A stretch of DNA of 64,000 bases from Carposina sasakii. Lineage: Eukaryota; Arthropoda; Insecta; Lepidoptera; Carposinidae. Numbering within the stretch: position 1 is the first letter of the stretch; each line of letters begins with the position of its first letter. This document shows positions 20,180 through 33,862 of this stretch, one piece after another. The stretch spans positions 8,193,115-8,257,114 of the forward strand of contig CP053161.1 in the NCBI GenBank assembly GCA_014607495.2, read 5' to 3'. A model generated the notes under the pieces. That model had not been told where the DNA came from and made no database searches. It saw nothing but the letters and a program-made list of their open reading frames with translations. The position numbers and the translations under genes were made by a program.

Positions 20180-21540
20180 ATTCATGATACGATTTGCTAA
20201 TGTGTCCGATGATAATCCATAAGCGTGTAGTCTCATCAGCTATGGACGTTAAAAAGAAAAAAAATTGGGAGTACGCTACTCTCATTTCCCCATAGTCCCA
20301 AGATTATTATGACTACCACGTACATTGAAATAAAATAAAATAAAAATTGTAATAAGATAGTGCCAATTTTATTTCACAAATGCAGGGACTTCCGATTAAA
20401 ACACGGACCTGACACCCTTCCTAAGTGGGAAGGGACTATTAAGTTTAAATACTCTGTTATATGCATGTAACACGCAATACGTTCGTTTGTGAAGAGGTCA
20501 CAGGGGATGCGAAATAGCGACCTGGCACTTAGGTAATTAGTCCCGCATTTATTACTAAAGCAATTACTGTAAACATACTATGTGTTCTTGTTTATTTCGT
20601 AAAATATAGCGAGTTTTGGTCCCTACATTTCTGTGGCAAATATTAAAGAAGAGTTGAGATTGAATTTTCAACTGCAGTTGACAGGGTAATACAGAAAATA
20701 GATATTTTTATACAACGTATCTGACTTTACATTTCAATGTAAACTCGCGGGCTTGCAGTGCCTTACTTTCATGTTCAGTGCCGTCGTATTGGCGTACTGA
20801 TAACGTGTGGTATATATAAACTATTTCTTGACAACTTATTCAGAAAACTGTGTATTCGTTCGTATTTTTTACCTGAATACGCTGGAGGGAGGGTTATGTT
20901 TTTTGAGTGTACATATTATGTAAGTTTCTATGTATGTATGTATATTTTCTTGGCACGCTCTAGAGATTAAACGGCTTGTCGTATTTGAACTTGAGAGGTT
21001 CGTTAGATTCGTCTTATTCGTATGAGTGACACTTAAATTTTTGCGCAGTCGGTTTTTTTTTTAAGTAGGTACCTAAATGATGTTGTCCTTATTGGTGTCT
21101 CTTCCGACGAATTGTATGTATTGTCTTACGCAGGTTCTTATAATATACAAAAAATAGTTACTAAGTACCTCATTTTCATCTTTTATAGCTAGATTGTAAT
21201 CGTAGAGTTCCCGTTGTAGACCTCCCTCCCGGCAACGACTTTAGTTACCTTTGACCAGCTACAGTGGTGTCGTGGTACTTGTTAATACAAAGTAGTTTAT
21301 AATGGTGTAATTGGAGGTGTTGATACGTGTACCGCAATTAGCGAGCCAAATGCAGAATCGACCCTTTGGCTTTTTGTACAGGATTACATTTGTTAGATAG
21401 CTTGTACGAGTATAGTGGTCGCGTTAATTGAATGCTTTACATTTAAATGTGCATTGCAATATTTGCAAGTTGTGACGAGGTAGCATTCATGCTATTTGAC
21501 TTGTTTTCATGGTTTTACATTAGCGATTTTAGTATATTTA
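20180..21540. other. Non-coding interval
   Basis: TGTAGTCTCAT occurs at 20171-20181 and again at 20227-20237, next to the foldback right arm, so part of that element may be duplicated. A short TATGTATG run lies near 20931-20946. Nothing else recognised. Confidence 0.4.
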
Positions 21541-21745
21541 GACGCCCGCGATTCCGTCCGCGTGGACTGCTGAAAAAACAAAATGTCGAAATTTTCCGGG
21601 ATAAAAACATTTCCCCGGGATAAAAAGTAGCCTATAAGTGGGACCTGTCACAATATATTCCTGAACACTGCATCGAAATCAGTCCACCCGTTTCTGAGAT
21701 TAGCGTGCACAAACATTGATCCGTTACAATTTTATTATATGTATA
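21541..21745 (+). repeat. GCCCGCGACTTCGTCCGCG interspersed repeat, copy 1
   Basis: Opens GACGCCCGCGATTCCGTCCG, followed by CGTGGACTGC, an AAAATGTCGAAAT block, GGGATAAAAAGTAGCCTATA and TTTCTGAGATTAGCGTGCAC. This is a highly abundant lepidopteran non-autonomous repeat (family knowledge from memory). Related copies here are at 36738, 37942, 39040, 42562 and (inverted) 54093. Confidence 0.8.
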
Positions 21746-21749
21746 TAGA

Positions 21750-23725
21750 TATAGATTTAGGCCGGGAGGTTTAGATGGCAGATTTACCTAATTATGAAAT
21801 ACGAACCATGTGTTCTATTTTAGAAGATTTTAGATAATACTTGTGTAAAAATTTGAAGTTGGTTATTCCTCTTTAATCAGCCATCAATAAACAAGTACCT
21901 ATTATTTACTCTTGTCACGCTACATCTGTCACAAGATGTCTTATAAGACATGTGCCCAGACTTTGCGTGCGTTACAGTTTTTAGATCATTATTTTTTTAA
22001 CGTATTCAATTTATTTTGTAAAAAGTCATCTAAGGACACGTTCTTCGAACATACGGTAAACGGTGAACTACATTCTTCATAAGTATCTCTTTTAACAGCT
22101 GCCAACTAATTTATCAATATTCCATCTGTCTCTAAAACCTTGTTAATAAGGTGTCATAATGTTAAGTGACAATTAAACGAACACTTTTCATTATTACAGG
22201 AATGGCTTCATTAGCATATTACTGTTAATGAAAATACTTTCCTTTTTTATATATAAGAAGTTATTTTAAAAGAATGTTGTTGCTCTTCAACCATTCTAGA
22301 TATTGCATAAGATTCACTTTTCTGATTCTTCTTTTCACTTGACTAAACTATCTTAAATAATAACAGAAATTCCTACTGTACACTACATATTAGATTCTCT
22401 ATCTAATATGAGCAAAATAGCAAGAACGCCAAGCCCCAGGTAAACAAAAATAACTGAATTAATTTAGAATTCTTATGAAACTGCGAAACGTCCCAGTGGA
22501 AATATCTCCTGTTCCTAGCAAAACTAAGAGTTTTCACTTCCTGCTGCGTTGCTCATTCTTTATACAAATATATACGTGGTATTCTCAAGTTGCTATGTTT
22601 GGTGTAGGTAACATAGTTGTGTAGGAATCCAGTCGAAGGTGCTGTAGAATGAGCGCGTTAGCTTAGAACGACTCCACTGGAATGTGATGCATGTTTAGCT
22701 GTTGTGGCGGCACTGCACATGGCTGGGGTTTTAAGAGCATGTCTTTCTATGTTAGTACTGCCTCATATAATGAAACCTAGTCGCTGTATGTAGACTATAG
22801 AAAGTAGAAAGACCCCGTGATGAGGTTGGGTGGTTTAGTTAGATCACCTGGCACCATTTGGGTAATGAATGGATTTGGATATAGTTTGTCTAATTCAATC
22901 GAAATTCGTATATAAGTTGACCAAGGAGTCTTTATGCTAAAATACGTTTTGTGCTGTGTCTAATTTAGAATCGGTAAGCGGTAGTCTACAGTTTTTTGCG
23001 AACATGTACTAGAGATATTGTTGAGTAATAGAAACTACATTTTGTGTAAAAATAGGAGTATTTTAATGGAACTGGTAAGTAATAAAAATTTGTGCCTACA
23101 CAAATAATTCCTGCCTTTTTCACTCTGTAAAAGATTCTTTAGAATGTGGAGTCTACGATGAACTAGTTTTTAGATAATGTTTGTAATCGAAAGTAAGTAC
23201 CATTCGTAACCAAGATACGTTTCAGTAACTCAAGTCGTGCAAACTATGCTTTATGGGACTGCGTTATGTTACATATTATTGGGGATATAACGGCGGGTCG
23301 TTACATTATCGCAGAACACGTATTGGCCACACGTTATCTATTGTAGTAACGTTATCGAGTTTAATGTTTCAGGCATTTATTATGTGAGATCACGTACCCA
23401 ATACTGCGGGATTGTTAAAAGATTGCCTTTATGTACTAACTGTGGATAGGTTTAGGTATACGCTGTCGTCTTGGGGTGGTGTGTTTAATACAAAATTATC
23501 TCAAGCCACCAAGCTTGAGGCTCAAGCGGCTTACATCCATATCATTAATCGTCATATTATGACTTAGAGTAACACGCACTTGGCTATTAAAAATAACTCT
23601 CAACTTCTACCTCTCAGAATACACAGTACTACTGCCTTTTCTTACTCGAGTACCCTCACAGAAAAAGTTAGCACTGAGAACACAAGCATGAATTTTGACG
23701 ACGCCCTAAGCCAAATTCTTGTCGT
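21750..23725. other. Non-coding interval, nothing recognised
   Basis: AT-rich sequence without a supportable exon. The only longer frame nearby (23580-23780, plus) runs into a SINE tail. Confidence 0.45.
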
Positions 23726-23730
23726 ATTTT

Positions 23731-23790
23731 GCACACTTCTGCCCAACCTCTTTGATGGATATGGGCGTAACTATATGTAGGTACGTTACC
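23731..23790 (+). repeat. SINE 3' tail (CTTCTGCCCAACC...GGGCGTGACTATA type)
   Basis: GCACACTTCTGCCCAACCTC, then GATATGGGCGTAACTATATG. It matches the 3' halves of the copies at 24413-24500 and 47826-47945. Confidence 0.65.
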
Positions 23791-24169
23791 CATATATTGT
23801 AGCTGTACCATACTAAAACACCTATCTACAAGCCGAGTATAACTTGGGGAGCTAGTCTAAATGCACTTCGCACTTCAGGCTAGAAGCTTCAAGTACAATG
23901 ACTGTTGCCTTTGCGGTACAATTAAATAAATCGATAGAATCGAGTTACGTGACTGAAAGGGAACCTATCTCTCAGTTGGTGAACATAAAATTGTATTAGC
24001 CCTCTATTTAGATGCATTTACATAGTGGATTTTTACCCTTCTTCCTACCCGTACTTACTCTTCCTCCACTCATTATACGCATATTATCTTTTCTCATACA
24101 GTCCATTAAAATTTTCTTAATTATATACCCTATTAAATGAAGATTATATCTGAATTTGCCTCGGAAAGC

Positions 24170-24370
24170 ACGTAAAACTGTTGGTCCTGCGCCTGATCTC
24201 TCTTCGGTCGTGTCGGCTTTCCGTCCCATCGGACTATGAGGGTAAAAGAACAGAGAGTGCATCTGTGTTTGCACACACTTGTGCACTATAATATCTCCTG
24301 CGTACCTGGCCAATCTCCGTAGAGATTGGTCGCCTTGGCCGAAATACGGTCGGAGTTCATCATCATCATA
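24170..24370 (+). repeat. Retroposon with TTGGTCGCCTTGGCCGAAAT 3' end and CAT-triplet tail
   Basis: Contains CTCTTCGGTCGTGTCGGCTT, CAGAGAGTGCATCTGTGTTT, GCACTATAATATCTCCTGCG and CCAATCTCCGTAGAGATTGG (a self-complementary hairpin), ending in CATCATCATCAT. The middle matches 58975-59092 in inverted orientation. The 101-codon minus-strand frame crossing it is not a host gene. Confidence 0.75.
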
Positions 24371-24412
24371 TCCGAATTTGGTATTATACGCATCATCAAG
24401 TAGTTAGTATAA

Positions 24413-24500
24413 GCTAACTGGTGAAAAGAAGGTGTGGCATTTGAACACTTCTGCCCAACCTCCATAGGGGATAATGGGCGTGACTATATAGGTATCAAGT
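24413..24500 (+). repeat. SINE copy (CTAACTGGTGAAAAG...GGGCGTGACTATATAGG)
   Basis: Reads AAGCTAACTGGTGAAAAGAA, then ACTTCTGCCCAACCTCCATA and ATAATGGGCGTGACTATATA. Same family as 47826-47945; the 5' TTACCACGTGGGACTTAATA block is missing. Confidence 0.7.
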
Positions 24501-27500
24501 AGGTACTTGTTAGTATAACAGTTAAATTAGCTTGACTGCTTGAAACTATTCGTGAAACATCACAAGACGTTTCCCTTAGTATTTCCTATTATATTTTAGC
24601 ATCTTATAAGTGAATGCTGTTTCCTCGTATGCAAATACGCGAGGTAAATATAAACATGCCTCTATAGTGAGGTGCAGAGAAACCGCGGCACAATGGCGGA
24701 AAGCTTCCTAACATTGTAGCTATTGTTAGGGTATAATCCCTTCTTTGTCGCAGTTTTACCTAAAGATTACTTTCACGGTGGTTCCAGAAATATTTCTCTG
24801 TTGTCGTATATTGCCTTCTACAAATACTTTATATGCTCAAATATTTTTGTATGAAGTTGAATGCAAATTTATAATTTGCTAATACGGTGTTTGAAGTTTG
24901 TGGTTAGTTCAATTATTGAGATACAGTCATTATGGGATGTCGATCTCTTAATTTTTTTATAGATCTTATTTGCGAAATATCAAGATTAGATCATATTATA
25001 TGAATGTTCTAATTGAAATATTACCCACCGTTCCTTATTCGAATCTTACGATATCACGGAAGGAGATGCAGCTGATGTATTCTAGTGAAGCCCCGCATCA
25101 TCACAAGAAATCTGGAGTAAAATGTGCATAATAATGTCTACTTTTGATTTCACTTGTAAAAGTATTAATATCGTTAGCTCTATAACTACATGCATTTATC
25201 TCGATGAAAATCATTCCACTTTTAGTCATTCGTAGTACACCTATTAGCCTTCTTGAAATAGCCATAGTCGTATAGTCAAGCCTAGTTCATCACCTGCAAT
25301 AACTCAATAATGTTAGATGACTAAATTAACATTAACGATCGACACCATTCCAACACATTTAATGGTCTAAGAGCTAGGCGACAACTTAGTATAGTAAATC
25401 TATAAATCCTTTGGATATTACTTTTATAGACGAGGCATGCCGATAGTTTATAGGTTAGTTAGGTTCTTGTAGGTAATTTGGTGACTTGAATAAAATCGTT
25501 AAATTATAATTATATTCTGTGGCACAGTAAATTACGAAGATACCTAGTCAAGGCACCACTGCCTTAAGGTGTTTTACAATAATATAAATAATATATATTA
25601 TTAAACGCTCCCCGTGTTATTGCAAAACCGCGACTAAACTGAACGCTTTTATAACAAAGTTTAAAACGACATTCGACAGCAAAATGTATGGAATCTCTCA
25701 AAATTGGACTACGTTTTCCTATACTTAAACAATGTCTAAAATTTAGACTCTAAATAATTTTTTTATCATAACACGGTTATTATATTTTACCTTTTTGTTG
25801 AAAATGCTGCCGTCTCCCTGACCATTAAGCCAGTTTCGTTGTAAGTTGCAGTAAATCGTGAGTCTATCCCGTGTTGTCACCGAAGCGACGCCAAATGTCG
25901 AACTAATTGCTTTGCGCAACCGAGACGATCACGACTTCTCTCATTTGTTTATTAACAGGAAATTGACGTAATATACTTTTGTCTGACGGTACGATGGACA
26001 AATCGTCGGTAATGTCAAAGATAATGAATTGGCTCGACTATCGTGTTGATGATTCCTTTTACTTCCGCTGCCAGGTCGAAAAGTATCGCAAGTAGATCCT
26101 CTATTTAAACCATTCTTATTGAGGACAAACATTTACATTTTCAATTTAATTCGCAACACAGTAGCACAGTTTCTTAACCGTATTCAAAGTTGGTACGTAA
26201 TTAATCAACGTCTAACAACATTCTTAGCTGCTTCTGTGAGGACAAGAAATACAGCCTTTAAATGTCTGGAAGATAGCTAGTCGGTCGCTGGCAACCAATT
26301 GTCCCTTTTACCGGGTCGGACTCATTAGCATGGCCCGATCGCTGCTATCTACCGGGATTGATACATTGACGGTAAAGGTCTCTTTTGTAACTCCTACCAC
26401 ACGGTATCCGTAATTAAGACTACATGCTTTACCTGATAGTTTTGCTATTGATTGATTGTATACGTTCGAGAGGTTTTGTAAGGAAACATTAGGCTAATGA
26501 GTGTTGTGTAATACATCCGAATGTGTTTCCAAACGTCGATACATAACAACAGATAGGTACGGGCTGGAGTAATCAGGCACTATCGAAATTTAACGAGGCA
26601 CGATTGTTTTTCTCAGTTCTGAATAATATTGAGCCTGAGCGTTAGTATCTGATGGGGATACTTTCGCTGGGCGTGTTGTACTGTTAGCCGGTCAAGTTAC
26701 AAATGAACGGTGTGATTATGGGCGCGGATCTAACTGCACGATAATTTAAATGTTCGCGGTGTATGCGACCCGCTCAGATGGCCACGATTACACCCGTGAC
26801 TTCCTCTTATGGCAAACTCGTATCTTAGGGTTTTGAATAGAATTATGGATGCTGCAGTTGCGGTTTTAGCTCTTTAATTATGTGTAATGCGGGAAGTTAT
26901 TGGAGATAGGAATAATGATGGTTGGAATATAAAGTATTGGCACTATGCTCTTGCATTATCACACTGTGTTATACATACAAACCACATCCATATTCTCTTT
27001 TCCTTTTGATAGCGACTCGTTGTATGTTACAAATTATACTTTCGATTTTGACTAATAAAACTTTAGGTACCGTAATTTCATTAGGCCTCCAGTTTTCTTT
27101 TTCGAGCCAACTTTAAACTGCAGTGTACGCGATATGAATTGCATGTACGAGTAGCAACATACTGGGCAAATGTACAATAGATTAGCTACCAAATTTAATA
27201 AGAACCTCCCCAACAATCCGCGTTACGAGAATACCAATACAAAAATACCTAAGGTAACATCATGCTATGTTTGAAAGCTTACTAATTGTATTTTCAAAGA
27301 TAATTGCTTTGGAGTATTAATCCGTGATAGTCATTATCGAGCCCATCACGTAACTGTCAATAAGTTTTGATGTTTAGATGAGGATAATAGTTGTCTCCAA
27401 CTTTGCATCAGCCCTATCAAGATGGAATTTCTAAGATTACTCGCTAGAAACTTATTTATACTTAGCGTATTTCAAACGTATAGAGACTATTAGAAGCAAC

Positions 27501-27540
27501 AATCCACTTTGTTCACACGAAGTATTCTCTCCCGACTTAA
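24501..27540. other. Long non-coding interval
   Basis: No exon, RNA gene or repeat family could be supported over 3 kb. 26270-26420 and 26640-26830 are slightly GC-richer. Confidence 0.4.
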
Positions 27541-28160
27541 GTTTCCTTCCTGCTTAGGTAACAGAATCACAGATTGAGCGGGCTCGTCCCGACCTCTCAT
27601 CCCGTTCTATCGACACCACTCGGGAAGCTGTGCCTACTTAAAGCCACTTTACAATGCCACGTCTCGACGCCCTTTGTGCACTTGTCGTGCGTTTGACTGG
27701 TTTGGAATAGCGGCCGCAACTCTTCGCGGAAGCGAGATCAGCCGCGCGATTGCCAAAGACACGCCGGCCCGCGGTTCAATCTCATGTGAGATCGCAATAA
27801 GCTACCGCATTAGAAAACAATTATTGTAAAACGTATACGCAAAGAAAGCGATTCGATCATCCTGGGAATAACTTTGCCGCCGAAGTTGATAGCGTTTTTT
27901 ACCATTGAATTTTTTTTGATGGATCGTCGCAAAATCTATGATTGATTCGTGGCGTATTATTCGTGGCTTCACAAGAGTCCCTACCGCGGGGTTCGCGCTC
28001 GCAGCTTCTGGCGCCCTTTAGCGGCATGATTGATTGCTTGGCAAACTTCATATGTTTGGTAGATAATTTTGTATTTCAGCCATAAACAGATTACGCATGA
28101 AAAGAATCATCACTCTCCTCGAGCCGCTGAGTACAGTTTAGCTCTGGAAATTCATCGTGA
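27541..28160. promoter_or_regulatory. GC-richer island with paired TGATTGAT sites, candidate enhancer
   Basis: The composition switches to GC-rich (for example 27590-27800) within AT-rich flanks, but no long reading frame accompanies it. TGATTGAT, a typical Exd/Pbx-Hox composite site, occurs at 27939-27946 and 28027-28034. GCCATAAA (Caudal/Abd-B-like) is at 28079-28086. AGATCGCAATAAG and CCAAAGACACG words are also present. The absence of repeats and frames makes a cis-regulatory module or non-coding exon the best guess. Confidence 0.3.
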
Positions 28161-28744
28161 CTGGCGATTTGTTCACATCGTCTATACAACCTGTTCTATA
28201 GTACTACAGATCAACCTAACTTAAAATTTGAGTTAAGGATAACATTAAAATAAGAAATAATAAAAGGAATTAATCTCTGTGATCGGATATTTTCAGTCTA
28301 GCACAAATTATTTCATTAAAAGTACCTTTCAAATTTATTCATCTTTTAGCATTTGCAAACTCGGTAAGACTCCAATTCTAAGCAATTCATAACGATTAAG
28401 GCACGACACCAGCCCGGCTCTGTTCACGCGAGAAATGAAAGTGACTGGCAGTTGTGTTTTATGTCTTTGCCTCTAATAATTCTTGACTTTATAGGTCTCT
28501 ATTATTTTACTGTTGCAATCATCTTTGGTTAAATAGATCGACCCATTACACATTACTGTAGAGTGTAAATAGTCCACTAATAACATGTATGTAATTTCGA
28601 ACCGCGCGTAGGTTATACACATCAATTACCCACATGGTGGTTTGTAATATAATATAAATCTTGTTCCCGGAATGCACTTTTCTTCGAACAATTCATTTCT
28701 GTTACTTCTCATTATAAGTACAATTTCCATTAACGTAAACATGG
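28161..28744. other. AT-rich non-coding interval
   Basis: Nothing recognised. Confidence 0.4.
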
Positions 28745-28990
28745 TATAATTGGCGAGTACCAGTCGCTACTTGACTGGTTAGTAGCTCGTTAGAGATTGA
28801 CTATCTCACGCTATCGAGATCTCGAGCAAATTGATTTGCGCACGCGCAGGGCACCTATCAGCTGACAACACTGATTGAATGCACAATTCGCCCATACCGC
28901 TAAATATTTCACATTGTTGCCTGCTCTACACAGATTGTCGTCGAAGGCTGCCAATCGCGATCGAAGCGAATTAAGTGTGTGTATACAGCT
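28745..28990. promoter_or_regulatory. GC-richer patch, weak regulatory candidate
   Basis: Contains the short hairpin ACCAGTC...GACTGGT around 28759-28780, the CTCGAGATAGCG-like words, and ATCGCGATCGAAGCGAATTA. No convincing exon. The plus-strand frame 28875-29096 has no known motif. Confidence 0.2.
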
Positions 28991-30408
28991 ACTGTGCCTA
29001 TTTATTTGCTATGTAACAATCAATCTTGACTCTTGCCTTTATTTCGATGGAAATGTTGTGTTTGATTTCATCGTAATTATTAGTTTTGAAGATTAAAGCC
29101 CGGTAAAGTATTGAGCTGAAGGTGGCTAAGCGGAGAGGACTCCGTTTACGTAAATTAAGCTTTTTCACCAAGAAACAGTTTAGGGGTTTGATTTCCCTCT
29201 AGAAATAAGCTAGCTCATTTTTACTGTTATGCTTTGTCATTTCTTCACAACTTATTGACAGTCGCAATGTGAGGTTCGCCATACATTCTATGCTAACTCT
29301 CAAATCTGTGGTAAGTAAAACCTACATGAAAATTTGACCTTGCGATTAGTAACGCCTGCCTAATACAATTTATTACACACTTTACTTAGATAGTGTTTGG
29401 AACTGTTATTCACACAGTTGGTCACCGTAACACGGCACGGCGAAGTTAATTGAAAAATATTTGATATTACAGACGTAATTGAGTCTACGGTTTCCCACGA
29501 CGGAGCGCTGCGGGCGTGACGCGAGAAGTGGACCAAGTTGTGACACATTCAAGCACTAAATTGTAGTGACTATGTATGAAAATAAGTGGCCAATTTCCGA
29601 AATAGATTGAAGAAATTAAGCATAATGAATTCGAAAGTTCGATAACTTCTGTAGAATTACAATTTTGCCATGATCTTAGGTATGTCTGCCCATTGATTGT
29701 CAGCTTAGTTTGTCAGCGTAGTATATCAATATAGGGAGCATATTAACTAATAAAAAAATGTCGCTCTCATATCAATTCCCAATCACCAATTTGAGGTACA
29801 TAAAGTTAGTTTACTACACAAGTCGATAGAGCTGATACACAAGGTAGGTTAGGTAAACCAGCAGTTACATAGATAGATACCAGTAAGGAAATATTATGTC
29901 AGAGTTCCTTGAAAGAACATAACGGCTCTATAAGACGATATCTCTGCGCATCAACCTAAAGGGCGGGATTTATCAAAATAGCTTGTTCGTGTCCTTTAAC
30001 ATTGTACTGACTATCTGCATTTTAGCAAAGTCACCGTTGTTCCGTTCCTCGCATATTTTGTGAGGTTTCTGAGGTAAGCGGCTGGTTTCGTTTCAAGTAC
30101 TTAGCCGGGAGGTACAATTTTGGTACCGCAGGTCTAATAGTTGTACTTGGTGCTCGCCTATGGCTATTTTGTAACGTTGCCAATTGTGTGAGAAGCCCTC
30201 GTCGTAATGTTCCACCGGGCTTGTTTAAGCTCGAATGTATGTTACTAGAGCTATGGGAACGTATAACAGTTTCAAAAATAACAAAAAGGTAACAAACATA
30301 CTTTGTACGAACTTTTTCCCAGGTATTAGTCACTCAAAACGGGCTGTGCTCATGATGTGAAACCGATTCGCGGTATAAAAAATTAAAAGATAGATTTATC
30401 TACTCGCG
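28991..30408. other. Non-coding interval
   Basis: No gene supported. The minus-strand frames at 29360-29548 and 30031-30333 lack recognisable domains. Confidence 0.35.
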
Positions 30409-30668
30409 CTATTACGTGACACCAGAATAGCTAAATCTGTTTATAATGGCGCTTTTTCAAATTTCGACATGATTGCAGAATGTCTTTAAAATTCCTGTGA
30501 TTATTTCAAGATTTCCGAGATCTCAAGCGGGGGGGCGGGGAGGGATACTGCGATAACTGCGAAACCGGCGTAAATTATAAGACTCCGACTTTATTTATGC
30601 TGCTATTACGTGACACCTAATATTATAAAGAATAGCTAATCTCAGGAACTACTGGTCTAAATCTGTTA
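30409..30668 (+). repeat. Direct repeat of a GCTATTACGTGACACC block
   Basis: GCTATTACGTGACACCAGAA near 30409 recurs as GCTATTACGTGACACCTAAT near 30602. Each is followed by AGAATAGCTAA and AAATCTGTT. The intervening 190 bp includes a G-rich run (GCGGGGGGGCGGGGAGGG, 30529-30546). The block CTCAGGAACTACTGGTC resembles a motif frequent in lepidopteran interspersed repeats. Confidence 0.5.
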
Positions 30669-30669
30669 G

Positions 30670-33600
30670 ATATTTACCAAGGAATGTCTATACAACAACC
30701 TGCCCGGCTCGCACGGGTACAACGCCCCTTCGTGCTGCCGAAACTGCTATGTATTATGGTACCTGAATTTCGATCATGATTCGCATAGACGTTTGTTCTT
30801 TTTACGTTCTTAATTTGCTCTATTATTCGATCCCAGTGAGTCAGTCAGAGAAGTAACCGAGTTGTATAATTTAGGTCGAGCCGTGACTTGATTTGCATGT
30901 AGGGCGGTTCAGCTGTGCTCACTATCCGACTGTTTTATGTGTCTATTCACTGCTTTTACGTAAACTATCCCAGCTAACCAGATTTTCCAGTCGTTAACCA
31001 TCAAGAATGTTGCCGATCTATTGGCAGTATTTACATTATTTTATACTATGTCAACTTTCGTAACTGTTGTGCACGATATTCAACAATGTTTACTATTCAA
31101 TTATAAATTTTAGGTAGATATATTCCGATTTTGTTAATGTATTCGTAATTATGAAACCTGACTTGTGTTAGTGTTGACTGAGTTGCAGCTTTTGCATTTA
31201 CGACAAGGATTGAGCATGCAATTTCTATTTTGTTATTAATAATTTATTGTACCTACTGTGAAGCATGATAAGTTATTTAGATTGCAAAAGCTTCCATAAT
31301 GCTTCTATTTCAATTGGTGACTAAGCGAAGATTGCGCCAGCTGAGAGCGGAGTCGACTGTGAGATAGCGAAAAGTGATTCCGCACGTCAAAACATGCGAT
31401 TGACAGCGATACATTAGGAACTATCGAGCGATCATCGCCGACGCTGCCGGCCTGGGAGTCGTCATTTTTCACTGTCAGCGCAGAGACTAAACGTCCTCGT
31501 CATCGTTTCGACTAGTGACTGTCGAAAAATGTTAATGCAATTTTTCCCTTGCACGAGGGCTGCGTAAAATATTGCCGGTAGCCCGACAACCTTCTGGGTT
31601 GTGTGCAAGCTTCGAGGGGGCACTTTGTTTGCTTTGATACGATTTAGCGTGATAACCACGAACCGCCATCAATACCCGTCATGCCGATTTGTTTATACCG
31701 TGTGGTTACACTGTCATGTTTTGTAAGAAATATTGTTTCAGGGTCGTGTCTAGGACCTGTTGTGAGGATCTAGAGTTACCTATCTGGGCCGTTGCATTAT
31801 TTATTACGAGACCATTTGCAGCGTGCACTTTGCTGATCTGGTGTGTTCTTGTGTTCGTCATGGCATAGGAATCCGTTGCATTGTTAATGTACAATATGGC
31901 GATCTCGAGATATTGGAGAAGCTCGCATAATCGATTTAGCTACGCTGTCGCTCACCGAAGTAAATACTAATTGCCGCGGCTGTATGTTACGTGTACCCGG
32001 TTAATGGCCGCTAAAATATAGCCGCGTTTGCGCAACTCTTATTACATGATCAATAGATTGACAGAGCGATAACATTGTGCGCTTTGTGGAACAGTACCCT
32101 TTAACTAGTCATATTACATGGTGATAATATGCTAGTCCTTACCGCACGTTGCTCTTGGCTTACTTCAGATTATTAGATATTGTTATGCAATATGGTGAGA
32201 GAAAGTGTAACCTTTGTTCTGTAGATTATTTAAGAATATATAGGCTATTTATTATTCTATGATACTCAATTCATACGCGCTAATTGTATAATCTTGTCGA
32301 ATACAAAATACTGCGAATAGAATACAAATTCTTAGTCGAAGCAAGCATTAGTTGCTGTCTTAGTTATCTGAGAATTTAATCTATTATAATAACTGCAGTG
32401 CGAGTGGTAGGAGCCGCAGTGTGGTTGGGTTTGGGCTTATAGCACTTAAGATTTGCATGTACATTACGTTTGCTCCAGATTCCGTATTAAAGTTGCAACA
32501 CTTCGATGGCGATTTACGTCTCCATTCTGATTTAACGCCGATCTCGTTCTCGCCGCAGCTATTTGCAATATATAGTCATTTTCCGCTGTATTAGTCGAGT
32601 TTTGAATATAAATTATGTTTGCGAATATTATGACTGTAACTTTATATTAAATATGACCTAGTGTTAGCATTAGAGTTTGCAGTATTGTCTAGTCTAAAGC
32701 TATTAAAAAGTTTGAAGTATGCACGATCCTTGTTGTTCACGCTTATGAAACAATGTTAGAAATGTAATCGCAATAGGTTCTGCATGACATTTACCCGTGT
32801 GCTTCCCCGTCACGTTGGTTTTTGTTCCTTTCCATCTCGGTAGGGCCCGTTAACAGTAATGCTATGCTAAAGAGAGATGTCACGAATTTGCGCATTTCCA
32901 CCGAGTCGCGGATCGGGTCCGTTTGCGCTATGTAAATTCGAGACCTTTTATTTTCTCATGGAATTGAATGTTATAATGGTATTGTGGGCCAATGTTTGTG
33001 TTGCGAATGCTTCTGCCGGCACGCGTGCATGCTTCGTAAATGCTACTGCCGGTTTTAATATCGATTAGTTTTCGTAACAACGTTTTCAATTTTAAAGTTC
33101 ATTTGTGCACAAGTCACGAGTTGTTTACGATTCCAATAACTATGTTGGTGCTTGTTATTCGTTTGTAGATTTATGCTGATACATTCGATATTGATTCTGT
33201 GATATCGTTTTTGAATACATGAATGTATAAATTCGCGTGTATGTTCGTTTTGCTTGCGGAGTTGAAAAAAGGAGCAAGATTGGATCAGATACATTAATGT
33301 GGTCTCCATTAAACGATTAAGGCTTGTTCGCTCATCTGCATGCGACGGTGCAGCCTCAAAGTGCAGCCGCACGGATAAACACGGACTCAGTCGCAGAGCT
33401 TCGGTTGTTTCGAAACGCCTAAATGTGGAGCACGGCGCTACCTACCCGCACTTACCTACCGATTAGTTTGCAGATTACTAACGTTCCCTAGAGACACATG
33501 AATGAGCCTAACTCCGCTGCGTGCATTGTATTAAAATCTAAGCTTTGTTGCGAATTTAATTTTGTAACTATAAACGCTGGTTGGGAAGTTTATTATATGT

Positions 33601-33754
33601 ACTAAAATGTAATGTAGAAACAAAAGAAAAAGATTGAGATATGCTGTAGGAGGCTTTTGTTCGTTCGAACATCTATCTAAGTCCCTTAATGAATAAATCA
33701 TTTTCATCAACTCACGTCCGTATGCATAGAATTGCATTTTCTGTCACAATTTTT
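30670..33754. other. Non-coding interval with GC-richer patches
   Basis: No exon supported. GC-richer patches are at about 31320-31660, 32500-32560, 32790-33060 and 33300-33450. In 32880-33050 the word TGCCGG occurs repeatedly (ATGCTTCTGCCGGCACGCGT and ATGCTACTGCCGG), suggesting a small local duplication. Frames here are short and without domain signatures. Confidence 0.35.
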
Positions 33755-33862
33755 AATACATACATACATACATATGATCACGCCTTTATCCCTTACGGGG
33801 TAGGCAGAGCACCACGGGCCAATAGAACCACATAGTGCCACTTCTGACCAATTTTGAGGGAG
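33755..33862 (-). repeat. SINE-like repeat (GATAAAGGCGTGAT tail), full copy
   Basis: On the minus strand it reads CCCTCAAAATTGGTCAGAAG, then TGGCACTATGTGGTTCTATT, CTCTGCCTACCCCGTAAGGG and ATAAAGGCGTGATCATATG, ending in TATG repeats. It matches 36017-36125 in order and 2851-2925 in its 3' two thirds. Confidence 0.82.

Noticed and set aside
24008..24313. 101-codon minus-strand frame.
   Set aside because: Much of it lies in a retroposon also present at 58975-59092 in the other orientation.
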